DNA of 64,000 bases from Portulaca oleracea (taxonomy: Eukaryota > Streptophyta > Magnoliopsida > Caryophyllales > Portulacaceae), in assembly GCA_029582165.1 (NCBI GenBank), contig CM055874.1:46201769-46265768 (forward strand). Reading direction: 5' to 3'. The first letter of the stretch is position 1; each line of letters opens with the position of its first letter. The notes beneath the pieces were generated by a model that saw only the letters and a list, made by a program, of their open reading frames with translations, did not search any database and was not told the DNA's origin. A program made the position numbers and the translations under genes. Below are positions 33,872 to 44,257 of the stretch, piece by piece.

Positions 33872-34099
33872 TTACACTTGAGTTCTTAGCAAGTTTATGC
33901 GTTCCTCTATGTCTAAGTAACCATAAGCTCGTCCTTTCTTCATATCCAATTCACCGTTCATCGATTCATAAATAGTTTCTAAAAATCCATAAACATGATA
34001 TTGTTCTAAGTCCGCTGCCATGACATTCTTCATGTTTTCATTAATCAAGTACCTTCTTTCTAATAAGCTTTCAAGTGCTCTAATTCTATGCTCCTTCAA
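33872..34099 (-). CDS. Unrecognised short reading frame inside chromovirus LTR
   Basis: 75 residues, minus strand, rich in Glu, Arg, Leu and Tyr (for example MAADLEQYHVYGFLETIYES and AYGYLDIEERINLL), so it looks more protein-like than its neighbours. I do not recognise it and assign no function. The related LTR at 1-3499 has no counterpart, so it may be part of an inserted fragment, or chance. Confidence 0.25.
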   Translation of the reverse strand: MKEHRIRALESLLERRYLINENMKNVMAADLEQYHVYGFLETIYESMNGELDMKKGRAYGYLDIEERINLLRTQV

Positions 34100-34580
34100 G
34101 CCAATGGTTGAAATGCATCATAAGCCATGAACCTTCTCTATTGTTATTCAATTTTCACCGTGAGTTCCACTCTAAGTTTTTAAGCCGGTTATAGTTTATT
34201 CATGCACTGTTTCTGTCCGGGCTGTTTTTTGAGCCCTTCCTTTCATTTCTAGCCTCTGGGCCAGTTGACAAAATTTTCGGGCATGATTTTCCCTTTCCGA
34301 AAAGTACTCGTTTGCAAAAATCCGAGTTTTCTAGCCCAAGTTATCGCCGAAACAGCGAATTACTAAAATCTGAAATTTTATTTCCTTTCTTACCTTTTAT
34401 GAGACAAGTTTAAGTATTTAATTCTATTTTATATGATTACACGAACCTCACCGATTTCTCTACGCTTTTATTACAAATTCCTTATAGTCTCCAAGTCGCC
34501 CACGCCATCTCAAGCTCGAGGCTCGTCGCTAAAGCTTTCATCTAACCAAGGTACGCGAATTGTCCAACTTTTCGCTCCTA

Positions 34581-34680
34581 AATGTTTACGGTTTTTACTA
34601 AATGGTTACGGTTTATGCTAAATGATTACGGTTTATGCTAAAGGTTTACGGTTTATGCTAAAGGTTTACGGTTTATGCTA
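34581..34680 (+). repeat. Five 20-bp tandem units in chromovirus LTR
   Basis: Five exact-length units built on AAGGTTTACGGTTTATGCTA, the first two more diverged. Confidence 0.95.
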
Positions 34681-34770
34681 ATTTATGCTTTTATGATTAT
34701 TCATGGTTTTAAGTGGTCCCATTTTATGGATTCTATGTTTTATGTTCTAGCTAGTTATGAGAAGTGCTAG

Positions 34771-36365
34771 TGTAGGACCCGCGTCCCGGAGGGCACGGTC
34801 CCCCACGGAAGGTCGAATCGACGTAGGGTTGCTTATTTTCCTAGGGTGCGAAATTTATTTTTAGTTTATAAAAAAAGTTTTCGGATTACAATATTTGAAT
34901 TTAATACCGTTTTTTTTTATTATCATTAAACACATAAGGAACCATTCAGAAAAATACAAAAATCGACCTAAAACAGAGTTGGGATCCGCGCGGATCCCAG
35001 GTCCATTTGGGCCAAAAATTTTGCATTTCCATTCCTACTGCTCAATAAAAAAGCGAGGATCACGCCGGCCCACTGGACCAAGATCCGCGCGGATCTCTGC
35101 CCTGTAGTACCGGGGTAATTCCCGCCCTAATACTCAAACAGTATAGGTCATTCCTTATACGCCAAAAGATAATAAAACCAGTTTTAAATGCAAATACCGT
35201 AAAAAAAAAGGGAGTCGCCAGTTAATTTTAAAAGTAAAATTAACAAAACCTTTTAGGAAAATTTTGACTCCGGTCTCGAACCAAGAAAACGGGTCCGGGG
35301 GTAAAGAAGCCGGTGTAGGGGGTTGCCCTTGCACCGCCCGCCGAAGCGGCCTATACTAGGTCGGGTACTAAAATTGAACTAAAGAAAAGTTGTCACAACT
35401 TGAATGAAACTCATGCAATTTGGTATAAAAGTTCCACGAACAAACAAAATAAGATAAAAAAATTACATCGGGCGGGGCGTATCGACTACATCGTTACATA
35501 ACTTTGTAAATGAAAACTAGATAACAATAAAGGAAGGAAAAACGAAAAGAAAAAATTCGGGTTATACCCAAATTGGCGCGGATCGGCTGGAAAACGGGTT
35601 GCCGGTAGTCGAATTCGAGTCGAGGACAATGGCGAATTTGGATTCCGGTAAGCCGAAAACGTGAGTGTAGCGGAGAATCCGCGTGGATTCCTTGATGTCT
35701 CGCCGGAAAAATCCTAGCTCGCCGGAAAATGTACGGTCAAGTTGCCAAAATCCCCCCCGAGTACCGAAAAAGCCAACCCCAAATAAGGATCCGCGCGGAT
35801 CCTTATATAGCCATGGGGAAAAGGTCGGTCATCAGCAGTCCACGGCGGTTGAGGGCAGTTGCCGGCGGTTTGGCCGGTTACCGTGAAATCCGCGCGGACC
35901 CAGGTTAACCGCCGGCGGTTGGGCGGTTTTTTGGTAACCGGCACAAACCGCCAGTCAAAGGCTGTCAACTGCTGCTTTTGACCGGATCCGCGCGAGACCC
36001 GTGACTCAGTACCAGATCCGGATTTGATTTTCCAATCGGGTCGGGCTAAAGGATCCGCGCCAACCTGATGGGCCGGGTCGAATAGGATCCGCGCCAACCT
36101 AATGGGCCGGGTCGAGCAGGATCCGCGCCACCCTTGGGTTTTGGCCCAATTGAATCCGCGTCAGCCCACGTTTGAGCCCAGAGCCTGATAAATCCGCGCC
36201 AGCCTTCATTTTTGGCCCAGTCCTGACGAATCCGCGCCAGCCTTTATTTTTGGCCCAGTCTTGACGAATCCGCGCCTTCCCCCTTTTTGTGCCCATTCTG
36301 CTTGAATTTTATATCCGATCCCGGGAATGCTGAAAAATCCGATAGACCCATTTTTGGTGTCTACA
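34771..36365 (-). mobile_element. Tat/Ogre-like LTR, minus strand
   Basis: On the minus strand it starts TGTAGACACC at 36365, right after a polypurine-like AAAGTGGGGGCTATC (36380-36366), and ends GGTCCTACA at 34771. TGTAG...CTACA are matching ends. It holds about 13 ATCCGCGC-type motifs. TGGCGACTCC (35220-35211, minus strand) matches the tRNA-Arg primer site of Tat/Ogre elements, so the true LTR could end there and 34771-35210 would be leader. No second copy is seen in the window. Confidence 0.6.
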
Positions 36366-36380
36366 GATAGCCCCCACTTT
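36366..36380 (-). promoter_or_regulatory. Polypurine tract of the Tat-like element
   Basis: AAAGTGGGGGCTATC read on the minus strand, directly before the LTR start. It fixes the element as minus-strand, with its internal region to the right. Confidence 0.6.
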
Positions 36381-38230
36381 GACTGAGTCTGGGTAAGACG
36401 AAAGTCAAAGTATACCGGAAATCTCGTGTAGTCAGCTGGAGGTAGTCCAAATTGTTGACTTGATTGCTGGAGGTCGTCCAGGCTGATTAATCCAAGGGTA
36501 GCTTGGACTTCTGACCGGAGGTAGTCCGATGCTGATTAAATGCTGGATATTGTCCAGGCTTCAACTTCCAAGGGTAGCTTGAAAGACATCCGGAATTGAT
36601 TTTTTTTGTAGCTAGCTTTGACTGCTGGATATTGCCCAGGCTTTGTAGGTTTTCTCCTGAAAAGGATAAATTTTGTGTGTTTTTGACTGATAAAAGATGA
36701 AGAAATAAAAGTAAAAAAATGAAAATAAAGTACGAAAACAAGAGTAAGAACATGAGAAAAAGAAAAGAAACAACACAAAATAGGTATAAAATGAGAATAC
36801 TCCCTTGACCACTTTCTTTTGCCCTCCTGGTATTAACCCACTTTCACCTCACATTCACTCTCTCACTCTCCTTACCCACTCATTCACTCACTTCACATTT
36901 ATTCACTTACTCCATCTTAGCCACTCACTCACTCACTCTCATCCTCACTCAAAGCTCCATCCTTACTCAAACATCCAATACCTTTCTTCACTCCCGGCCA
37001 AAATCCGCGCGACACCGACCATCTCCGGGTGAAATCCGCGCCACCCCAGCTGACGTCCGCGCCATATTCAAGCTGAAATCCGCGCAATACTTCGGCGAGT
37101 GTGAGCTATTTCTTCAGCAAATCCGCGCCAGTTTCTGCTGAAATTCCCGTCAATCTCAGGTAATTTCCTTCTGATTTTCCATTTTTGCTCCATATAAGCT
37201 CAAAACTTGTTCTTGTTTCCAGTAAATCCGCGCAGATTTCACACTTGTTGCATTTGAGCTTGAACACTTGCACTGAAAACTAAAGCTTGAATACTTGAAC
37301 TGAAAGCTTGGCCTATTTTGCTAAAATCCGCGCAACTCCATCTGACTCCAAGCCATTTTTGTCACATTTTCTTGGGTTGGGTATGTGAGCTTATTTGAGC
37401 CTTCTACTCAAACCAGATCCGCGCAGATCTCTTCATAAAAAGTACGTTTTTACAAGCTTCTAGTTTGCTCAAATATCCACCATGCATACATGTAGAAATT
37501 CACTTAATTTCTTGCATTTTGTTGAGTTTGCATGAATTAGCTTGTATACGTGTTTGGGCGGAAAATTTTGTGTTGGAATATTCAAATCCATGCACTTATC
37601 ATGAAGTCTTGAACTTAAATTTAATTAAGTTTTGGACTTATATGCTCATTATATGAATTTACTCAAATTTGGACCGATCCCCTTTTTGTGCAAACTGTAA
37701 AACTTTGGACCGATCTAGCCCAAAATCCGCGCAAACCCAATGAAATGGGCCTAAAAGTTTCCTAAAAACAACTTCAGAGCTACACTGGCCCGCCCAAACA
37801 GGCCCAAAATTTTCAGCCCAATCACCGAGATCCGCGCCAGCCCAGCCGAACAAACCCAAAACTTCTCGGCCCAACACCAATCCGCGCCAGCCCAACCAAA
37901 CAACCCAAACTTCTCGGCCCAACACAAATCCGCGCCAGCCCAGTGTGGAGGCCTAAAAGTTACTGGGCCCAAAATCGGCCTAAAATCCGCGCAGGCCCAA
38001 AATTTGCTGGGCTCAAATCTACCCAAATCCGCGCCGACCCTTTAAGAAAAAATGAGCTTGAACTTCTCGGCTTCAAACCCGCGTTGTCTTGCTGAAATGG
38101 GTTAAAATATGAGTCAAATAACAATCCGACCCCTTTTACCTTGCTTCGCAAAATCGTCCTTTCTGTATGATTTTAACTTTGCTCAAGCACCGAATAATCT
38201 TGTACTTGAGTTGAGTCATTTTACAGTACC
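36381..38230. other. Tat-like internal spacer with ATCCGCGC motif array; upstream region of the PMD gene
   Basis: Non-coding. 36400-36660 has four or five imperfect GCTGGAGGTCGTCCAGG-type short hairpins. 36785-36792 is TATAAAAT, followed by a C/T-rich CACTCACTCACTCTC stretch (36840-36960) like a plant 5' leader. 37000-38040 carries about 14 ATCCGCGC motifs, often followed by CAGCCCA. Confidence 0.6.
36785..36792 (+). promoter_or_regulatory. Candidate TATA box for the antisense PMD gene
   Basis: TATAAAAT on the + strand, about 45 bp before a CT-rich leader-like stretch. It is 1.4 kb upstream of the coding start, so an untranslated leader exon would be needed. Confidence 0.35.
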
Positions 38231-41144
38231 ATGCCTTCATCAAAGCCAACAAAATATCACCCCAAGAAGGAAGCTTGGGCCGCTGACTTAGCCCAGAAGG
38301 GCAATATGAGCCGGGATTGGGCCGGCCCTCATCCATGGGACGGCCAAGACCTTCTCTATTGCCGCGATGTGCATATCTCCCATTTTATCACTCAAGTCAC
38401 GGTACGTCACTTTTCCCATTCATTATAACATTTTGAGTGTTCCTTGAAAAAAAAAATCTCATGTATAATTTTACCTTGCAGGCTGACAACATCCATGCCT
38501 GTGGGGCCATTGGGAAAGTAATGAGGTTCTTGGATGAACTAGAGCAGCTGGGCTTTCCAGCGAAGGGTACTGTCAGGGAAGCTGGCTTTAGTCACTTCCT
38601 CAACGCTCTGCACGCCATGCGCGAACCTACGGGCCATTGCGTAGTGCGTGCCCTAAGTGAACGGTTTTGGGATACCACCAATACGTTTCACTTCCCAGAA
38701 TATGAGATGACCATCACCCCCCTCGATTTTGCTATGATTACGGGGTTACCCTTTGGCGGGGTGCCCCTACAGTATTCTGATGATTTGGGCCAAGACAAGG
38801 CCCAACAAATAGCTTTGTTCGGTCCTGTGATGGGTACCATCCACGATACACGGAGCTTCCGCTACTCCGTTCTCTTCGATGAGGTCCTGAAGGGCAACTT
38901 CTGGGACGAAATGTACACTGATGCGCAACGACGGCGAGTAATACTTGCCCTTTTCTTGTGTACTACCATCTTTGCTGACCGTGGTAGTCGTGTATTCTTC
39001 CATTATCTAGGTAATTTGGCGGACCTAGATAATCTCGCAAATTTAGCTTGGGGCGCGGCAGCTTACACTTGCCTCTTCAGGGGACTCCGAGCGGGTGTAA
39101 GAGTCCCTAGATCAAAATTGGAGCAGAATAACACCTATCTTTCCGGCCTGTGGAAAGTCATCGAGGTAGTCCTCCTTCTTCTACTACCTCTTTACTTATC
39201 TGTAATTTGAGTATTAACTCTGTAACTCTTTGCAGATTTGGTTCTATGAGTACTTTGCAGCCTTATCTCCTCCCATCTGCTGGTGATGTCTTCCCAATTG
39301 CTCTTCGCTGGGGTCGTGATGACCTGTTAGTAAGGAAGCGAAGAGTGGAGCATTTGGAGCTCTTCCGCGGCATCTTGAATAATCCCGGGCAGGTATTATC
39401 TTCTTTCTCTTTCAATTTCCCCTTTAAAGATCACCAAATTACACACTAACCCATATACAGTGTGCCTTGAACCCTTGGGCTGCTTATGAGGTTACGGAAG
39501 ACCAACTTCCGGACCTCGATACACTGCAGGACATCAACTGTAGAAGGATCTTATTTGAAGGCCCTTTTACCTTCGTATGGTACTGCGGGGAAAGGGTCAC
39601 CCACCAATGCATGCATGTATGGCCTCCGCTGGTACCGGTCAATCCACCGGCTAAGATGTTCTACCCCCGCTCTTTGACTTTCGATGAACTTGAAGTCAAT
39701 CTTATGGGGATTCCTATTGGGAATTTGCTGATCATGGGGGCCAACTATGCCGCATCCATTCGACCACGTCTTATGGGACGCATGGTGAGTATTAGAGAAA
39801 ACTTTCCCATGCATTATTAACCTTTTCACTGTAATTGACCTTTAATCAATTTGTAGGGTACTGGCACGCCCGCAGTTCCCAATCCTTTGGGTTTTAGGCG
39901 CCGTCGTAGGAACTGTCCGGAACTCCCTTTATCTTCCAATAGTCCCGGAGTAAGCCTCTCAAACCCAAAGTAATAATTACTTGCAACTCCTGGTCCGCGT
40001 GTTTAATTTTATCGTAAATCGCTTGCGGTGGAGCAAACTATGGAGGCCATTGCCCTTATATACGGTCTCTGTGATGAAATTCAAGATATGCAGAGACGAT
40101 ATCGGCGTCGAATGGGTTTTGGACCTCGGCGTGGTGGAGGTCGTGGTAGAGGGCAACCGAGAGGTGGAGGTCATCACCACCATCAGGGTAGGGGTCCTGG
40201 AGGCCACGATGTTGATGACGATGATGATGACAGTGACGATGATGACAATAATGATGGCGGCGCACATGGTCACTACGTGGGAGGTGGTGGACCTATGCCC
40301 CTTACTTATCATGCTAAAAATGGTGAGGATGACGCGATCTGGCCCGAGTTCCACCAGGATGTCGATTCGGAGGAGGAGGCTTATATGACTCTGAGCGTGC
40401 TCTTCCAAAGAATGGTGAGGTGGCCCTCATTCAATGCGGGGCATAGGCTCCTCGAACAGCAGTGGGGGAATGACCGCTTATGGGACCCAACCCCATGGTT
40501 ATGTTCCCTCCATTCCTCTTATCCCTGAAGAGGAAACTGATGCCTCCATGGAGTCTGCTAGCACGGCCAGTTTCACCCGTGCAAGAGGGTCTTCCCGGAC
40601 GCATGGTTATGGGAGGTACGTTAGTGAGAGTGACGCTGCTTCCCAGGCTTCTGATGCCTCCATGTTGGATCAGATATTTAGTGGTATGTCCTTGTCTCAA
40701 GGGCCTTCTGAATACAACCAACGCAGATGGTCAGGGGACTTCCACTAGACATCAATTTACAAGGGAGCTCAACCAGACATCCCCACACCTTCTATGCCAT
40801 CATCGCATAATACCGGCTTTTTCGACTCATCCTCTTCATACTTCTTAGGCAAGGAGGAACCGGTCAAACAAGAATATAGTGACAACTGGAAATTGACTCC
40901 GGTTTTGCAGGCCCCTGTCTTGCAAGCGCATTACCCCGGGTCCTTCCATGTTGATGAGACAGGACAGGTTCACACATATGACACTCCGAGCTCTTCTTGG
41001 AGTCAGCAGGAGCAACCTTCTTCTTGGACGGCAGGTGGATGGAACTTCTTGACCGGTCAATATCCTCCCAACCAGCCGGGTCAACATGCCGGTCAACCGG
41101 GCCCCGATTATATCGACTTGGTTTCCGACGAGGACGAAGAATGA
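38231..41144 (+). pseudogene. Plant mobile domain (PMD) gene, multi-exon, damaged, antisense in the Tat-like element
   Basis: Predicted exons 38231-38401, 38482-39165, 39236-39392, 39461-39784, 39857-39949 and about 40028-41144, GT-AG introns in phase 0; about 840 residues. Exon 1 starts MPSSKPTKYHPKKEAW. Exon 2 has the PMD core: TNTFHFPEYEMTITPLDFAM, ITGLPFGGVP and LWKVIE; exons 3-4 continue with IWFYEYFAAL, FPIALRWG and RILFEGPFTFVWYCGERV. Exon 6 adds an RGG-rich stretch, an Asp-rich run and an acidic tail. PMD occurs in transposons and in MAIN/MAIL proteins, which act in silencing and genome stability. Damage: one extra base in exon 3 (39265-39285), an indel at the G run 40464-40468, and TAG at 40746-40748. 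The exon 6 acceptor is unclear (CTTGCGG where TGCAG is expected). Confidence 0.75.
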
Positions 41145-41970
41145 AGAAACCACCATGTATAATGCTTAGGGAAATAACTTTGTTATGAACTTTAATTTGT
41201 TTTATTAAAACCAACTTTAAACACTATGCTTATGTATGAACACGCATGCTTTAATTTAACTTTGCTTATTTAGAAATCTTGAAAAAGAAAGAAAGAAAAG
41301 GAGGAAAATCATGCAATGCAAAACACACAAAACAGACGAAAGCGGAGCTGTGGTCAATAACTGTATTCCATTAATCAACGAAGACAACAAAAATTTTACA
41401 ACCTAACATGAGCAAACTACTGCAATCGACATATCCTAATCCGATCCATAGCCCCCAGTTTGAGACTTCAATCATACCAACTTAAACCAAAAGCAAACTG
41501 GAATCCCGGTAACCCCGAAACAAAATCAATCTTATGCAAAACCCGTCAGTACCGGCCCAAGAAAATCCGCGCCTCTCTCCTGGAAATGGCCCGGATCCGC
41601 GCCAGCCTACTGAAATGAGCCGGATCCGCGCCAGCCTGCAGAAATGAGCCGGGATCCGCGCCAGCCTGCTGGAAACGGGCCAAATCCGCGCCATCCTGCT
41701 GGAACTGGGCCAAATCCGCGCCATCCTACGCTGGATCCGCGCCATACGTCCAAACCTGCACTTTTCGAAAATCCGCGCCGCACCAATTAATTTTCGATTC
41801 CTATCGAAACTAGTATTACGGAATTTCGTCTCCATCAAAACTTCGGCACTATAAAATCCGCGCGAATCCAACCCGAAAATTCACACCTTCACTCTTGCGT
41901 TCTCTGCATTCTGATTATTGTAGACATTCCCATTCGAATTCTTCATCTTGTCTGACCATCTTCTCTAACC
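41145..41970. other. Spacer between the two antisense genes, with ATCCGCGC array
   Basis: 3' flank of the PMD gene, then ATAGCCCCCAGTTTGAG at 41450, a second copy of the polypurine-like site next to the LTR, then nine ATCCGCGC motifs between 41565 and 41865, several in near-tandem GGATCCGCGCCAGCC units about 30 bp apart. Confidence 0.7.
41850..41857 (+). promoter_or_regulatory. TATA box of the DUF7745-like gene
   Basis: TATAAAATCCGCGCG: a TATA box fused to one copy of the CCGCGC motif, 121 bp before the ATG at 41971. Confidence 0.5.
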
Positions 41971-43391
41971 ATGTCTTTCCAAAAAGAACTAGACCAATGG
42001 ATTCTTTCTCTTTCTTTCGATGAGAAAGAAGAGTTAAAGAGATACAATCTTCATACACTAATTAGCCTTAGGCAAGTAAGGCTGATGTGGGACTTTCTTA
42101 GGGCAGCCACCGAATTTTGGGACCCTGAACTCCACCTATTCAGGTTCGGGGAAAAAGAATTGTGCCCTCTTCCGGAAGAATTTGGGGCAATATTAGGATT
42201 TAAATTCTCTTCCAAACCAGTCATCCCTACTTCTTCTAAAAATACTGCATCCCGGTATACCTCCCTATTAGGTTTAGGAAGGGAAGATCTAGAGAGAATA
42301 TTAGAGGGTGAAAGGGTAAATTTCCTGCCCTTGATCTCTCTGTTTAGAAGGAGTGATCACATTGAGTGCAAAGTTAGGGCCTTGGCCCTATGCTTATTAG
42401 GACAATTCTGCTTCTACCATGGTGGCACAAACAGCAGTCCTGCTTCCCTAATCAACATTGGTGAGAGTCTCCGCGATGACCAAAATCTGGCGCCTATGAT
42501 AGTCGCCGAAACTATCTTGGGCCTGGATCTTTTTAGCAAGGAGTCTGAAGGCGAGTTCTCAGGAAGCCCCTTGCTGCTTCAGGTAAACTTATTCCCTTTA
42601 CCAATTTTACCGTAGCCTTAATAAAATTGTAAATCTAATTTTCTTCCCTTTTTTGCAGATTTGGTTGATGGAGCATACCCGTTTCCTGGCACCCCCGAAG
42701 AATGAAGCTACTTTCCGCATAACCCAATTTTGCCAACGTGCCCGCAAGTACAAAGAGCGCTCAACGGACAAGTGGTTGAAGTGGTTTGAGGAGATGATAG
42801 TCAAGTGGCACATCACTTGGTGGAGGATCAGGGAGGTGATAACTGTTGATCACCGGTGTCCGTTTGTAAGACTTGTAGGCTTAACTCACACAACCTATTA
42901 CTTCCCCGAACGGACCAAACGCCAAATTAGAAGAAAACAGTGGATTCCCACATTAGACTGTATTCCTCCAAGCCCTAGAATTCTCACTAACGATCTCGCT
43001 AAAGTCGATCTGGCGGGACTCTGGATGAACAGTGCCTTAATCGCTCCTCCCACGGGCAAAGACATATGTATCTATGGCATATCGCCAATGGATAATGGAA
43101 AAGAACCCCACAGTAAGGAAGAAACTTAAAGAACAAGAGGGAAAAGGAATTGCACCCATGACAACTAGGACTCCTCCCTCAACTACAACACGTCCTAGAA
43201 AGGCCTGTGTGTCAGGAACCTGGGCTGAAGATATTCCTCGTCAGCAACCTCCTGAACCTACTGGGAAAGGAAAAGAGAAAGCCCCCAGTGACCCTAAAGT
43301 TAAGAAAAGACCTAGAAGGACATCTTCTCAGGGTGAAGGGTCAAGATCTAGCATGGCCCCTGAAGCAGAAAAGAAGTTAAAACAGGACTGA
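41971..43391 (+). pseudogene. DUF7745-like gene, two exons, antisense in the Tat-like element
   Basis: Exon 1 (41971-42582, 204 codons) starts MSFQKELDQWILSLSF and holds LFRFGEKELCPLPEEFGAIL, which fits the plant DUF7745 pattern (aromatic-rich lead, then a [LP]-[ST]-x-E-E-[FY] core), and ALALCLLGQFCFY. Exon 2 starts at 42659 with IWLMEHTRFLAPP, then TTYYFPERTKRQIRRKQW. Intron phase is 0. The frame of exon 2 ends at 43129; a more natural basic tail with RKKLKEQEGKG continues in another frame to 43391, so a 1-base indel near 43075 is likely. DUF7745 proteins have no known activity and are common in plant transposons. The intron before IW matches one in the PMD gene. Family assignment is from motif memory, not a search. 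Confidence 0.6.
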
Positions 43392-44250
43392 AACTGATGC
43401 TGCTTGCCCATATTTTATATTTTTTTTTTCAGTGTGTTTTTTTTATTTTTATTTTTAGATGCTGTTGAACGGTGTAAGTAGTGAATAGATTCACATGCTC
43501 CTTTTTTTTTAGGCTAGGATATAATAAATAAAGATCGAATTTTTCAATAAATACTTTGAAATTTTCTATTACATGTGTGAAATTCCTAAAAACTTCTGCA
43601 CATAGAAAATTTTAAATCCCAATCAAAACGAATGTAAAATTCTCAAGGAATTTCTGCATTAAAAAGAAAAGGATGGAAAAAAGAAATTGATCAAGCCTAA
43701 CATGGGATAAAACCGCGCAAATCTGCCCTAAAACTGCTCGTAAAAAGTGTCAACTGAGTGTTTTGAGCCACATAGATTTGCGAAAATTTAGAAGCGAAAA
43801 GAAAGTCCGAAAACTCTAAGAATCCGCGCGGATCTACCAAATTGCTCACCAACGGAGTATTTTGGATCGATACAGAAGTCCGCGCAAGAAGGAAAAAAGG
43901 AAGAAACTTAGGCCCGGAACAGGTGGATCCGCGCGGATCCGGCCCACAATGGCTCCTAAACAAAATGTGAGTATTTTAGGCCCAACGTAAAGGAATCCGC
44001 GCGGATTCCATCATCTTGGTACTGAATTCTGGAAAAATGATGTTATCCCGAACAATGTAGAAAAGCTGAAAAAGGGTCTTGGTACTGGGCCACGAGGAAT
44101 CCGCGCGGATCCTATGGCATTCTAGGCCCAGTAAAGCACGGACGTTAGGAAGAAAGAGAGAAGAAAAAGAAAAAAAAAAAAAAACAGAAAACCCATTTTA
44201 AGGTCTAGAAATCCGAGCGGATCTCTTGGACTTTGGGCCTACTCTTTTTT
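43392..44250. other. Tat-like spacer with palindromic GGATCCGCGCGGATCC motifs
   Basis: 3' flank of the DUF7745-like gene, then six motif copies at 43821, 43876, 43924, 43990, 44097 and 44208, four of them full palindromes. It ends where copia pol begins. No second LTR, gag or pol of the Tat-like element is present. Confidence 0.7.
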
Positions 44251-44257
44251 TTTTAAC

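Larger units (their letters stand above)
31985..34770 (+). mobile_element. Chromovirus 3' LTR, truncated
   Basis: Starts TGTAACAACCCGCCCC directly after the polypurine tract. It holds a TATA-like GAGTATATATTA near 32497, a GC-rich leader (32590-32700), the CAAGCTTTCCGGAAAGG phrase at 33542 and a donor-like AAGGTACGCG near 34548. The landmarks match the LTR at 1-3499. It is cut at 34770 by the Tat-like LTR. Confidence 0.75.

Noticed and set aside
34581..34680. Possible telomere-like repeat.
   Set aside because: Units are 20 bp and lack TTTAGGG; it is a local tandem duplication.
35714..38336. Several overlapping frames on both strands in 35.7-38.3 kb with repeated Ala-Arg-Ile or Ser-Ala-Arg units.
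   Set aside because: They arise from the ATCCGCGC motif array, which encodes such short repeats in any frame. No start, splice or domain evidence.
40056..40408. His-rich and Val/Ile-rich minus-strand frames.
   Set aside because: Shadows of the Asp-rich and RGG-rich exon of the PMD gene.
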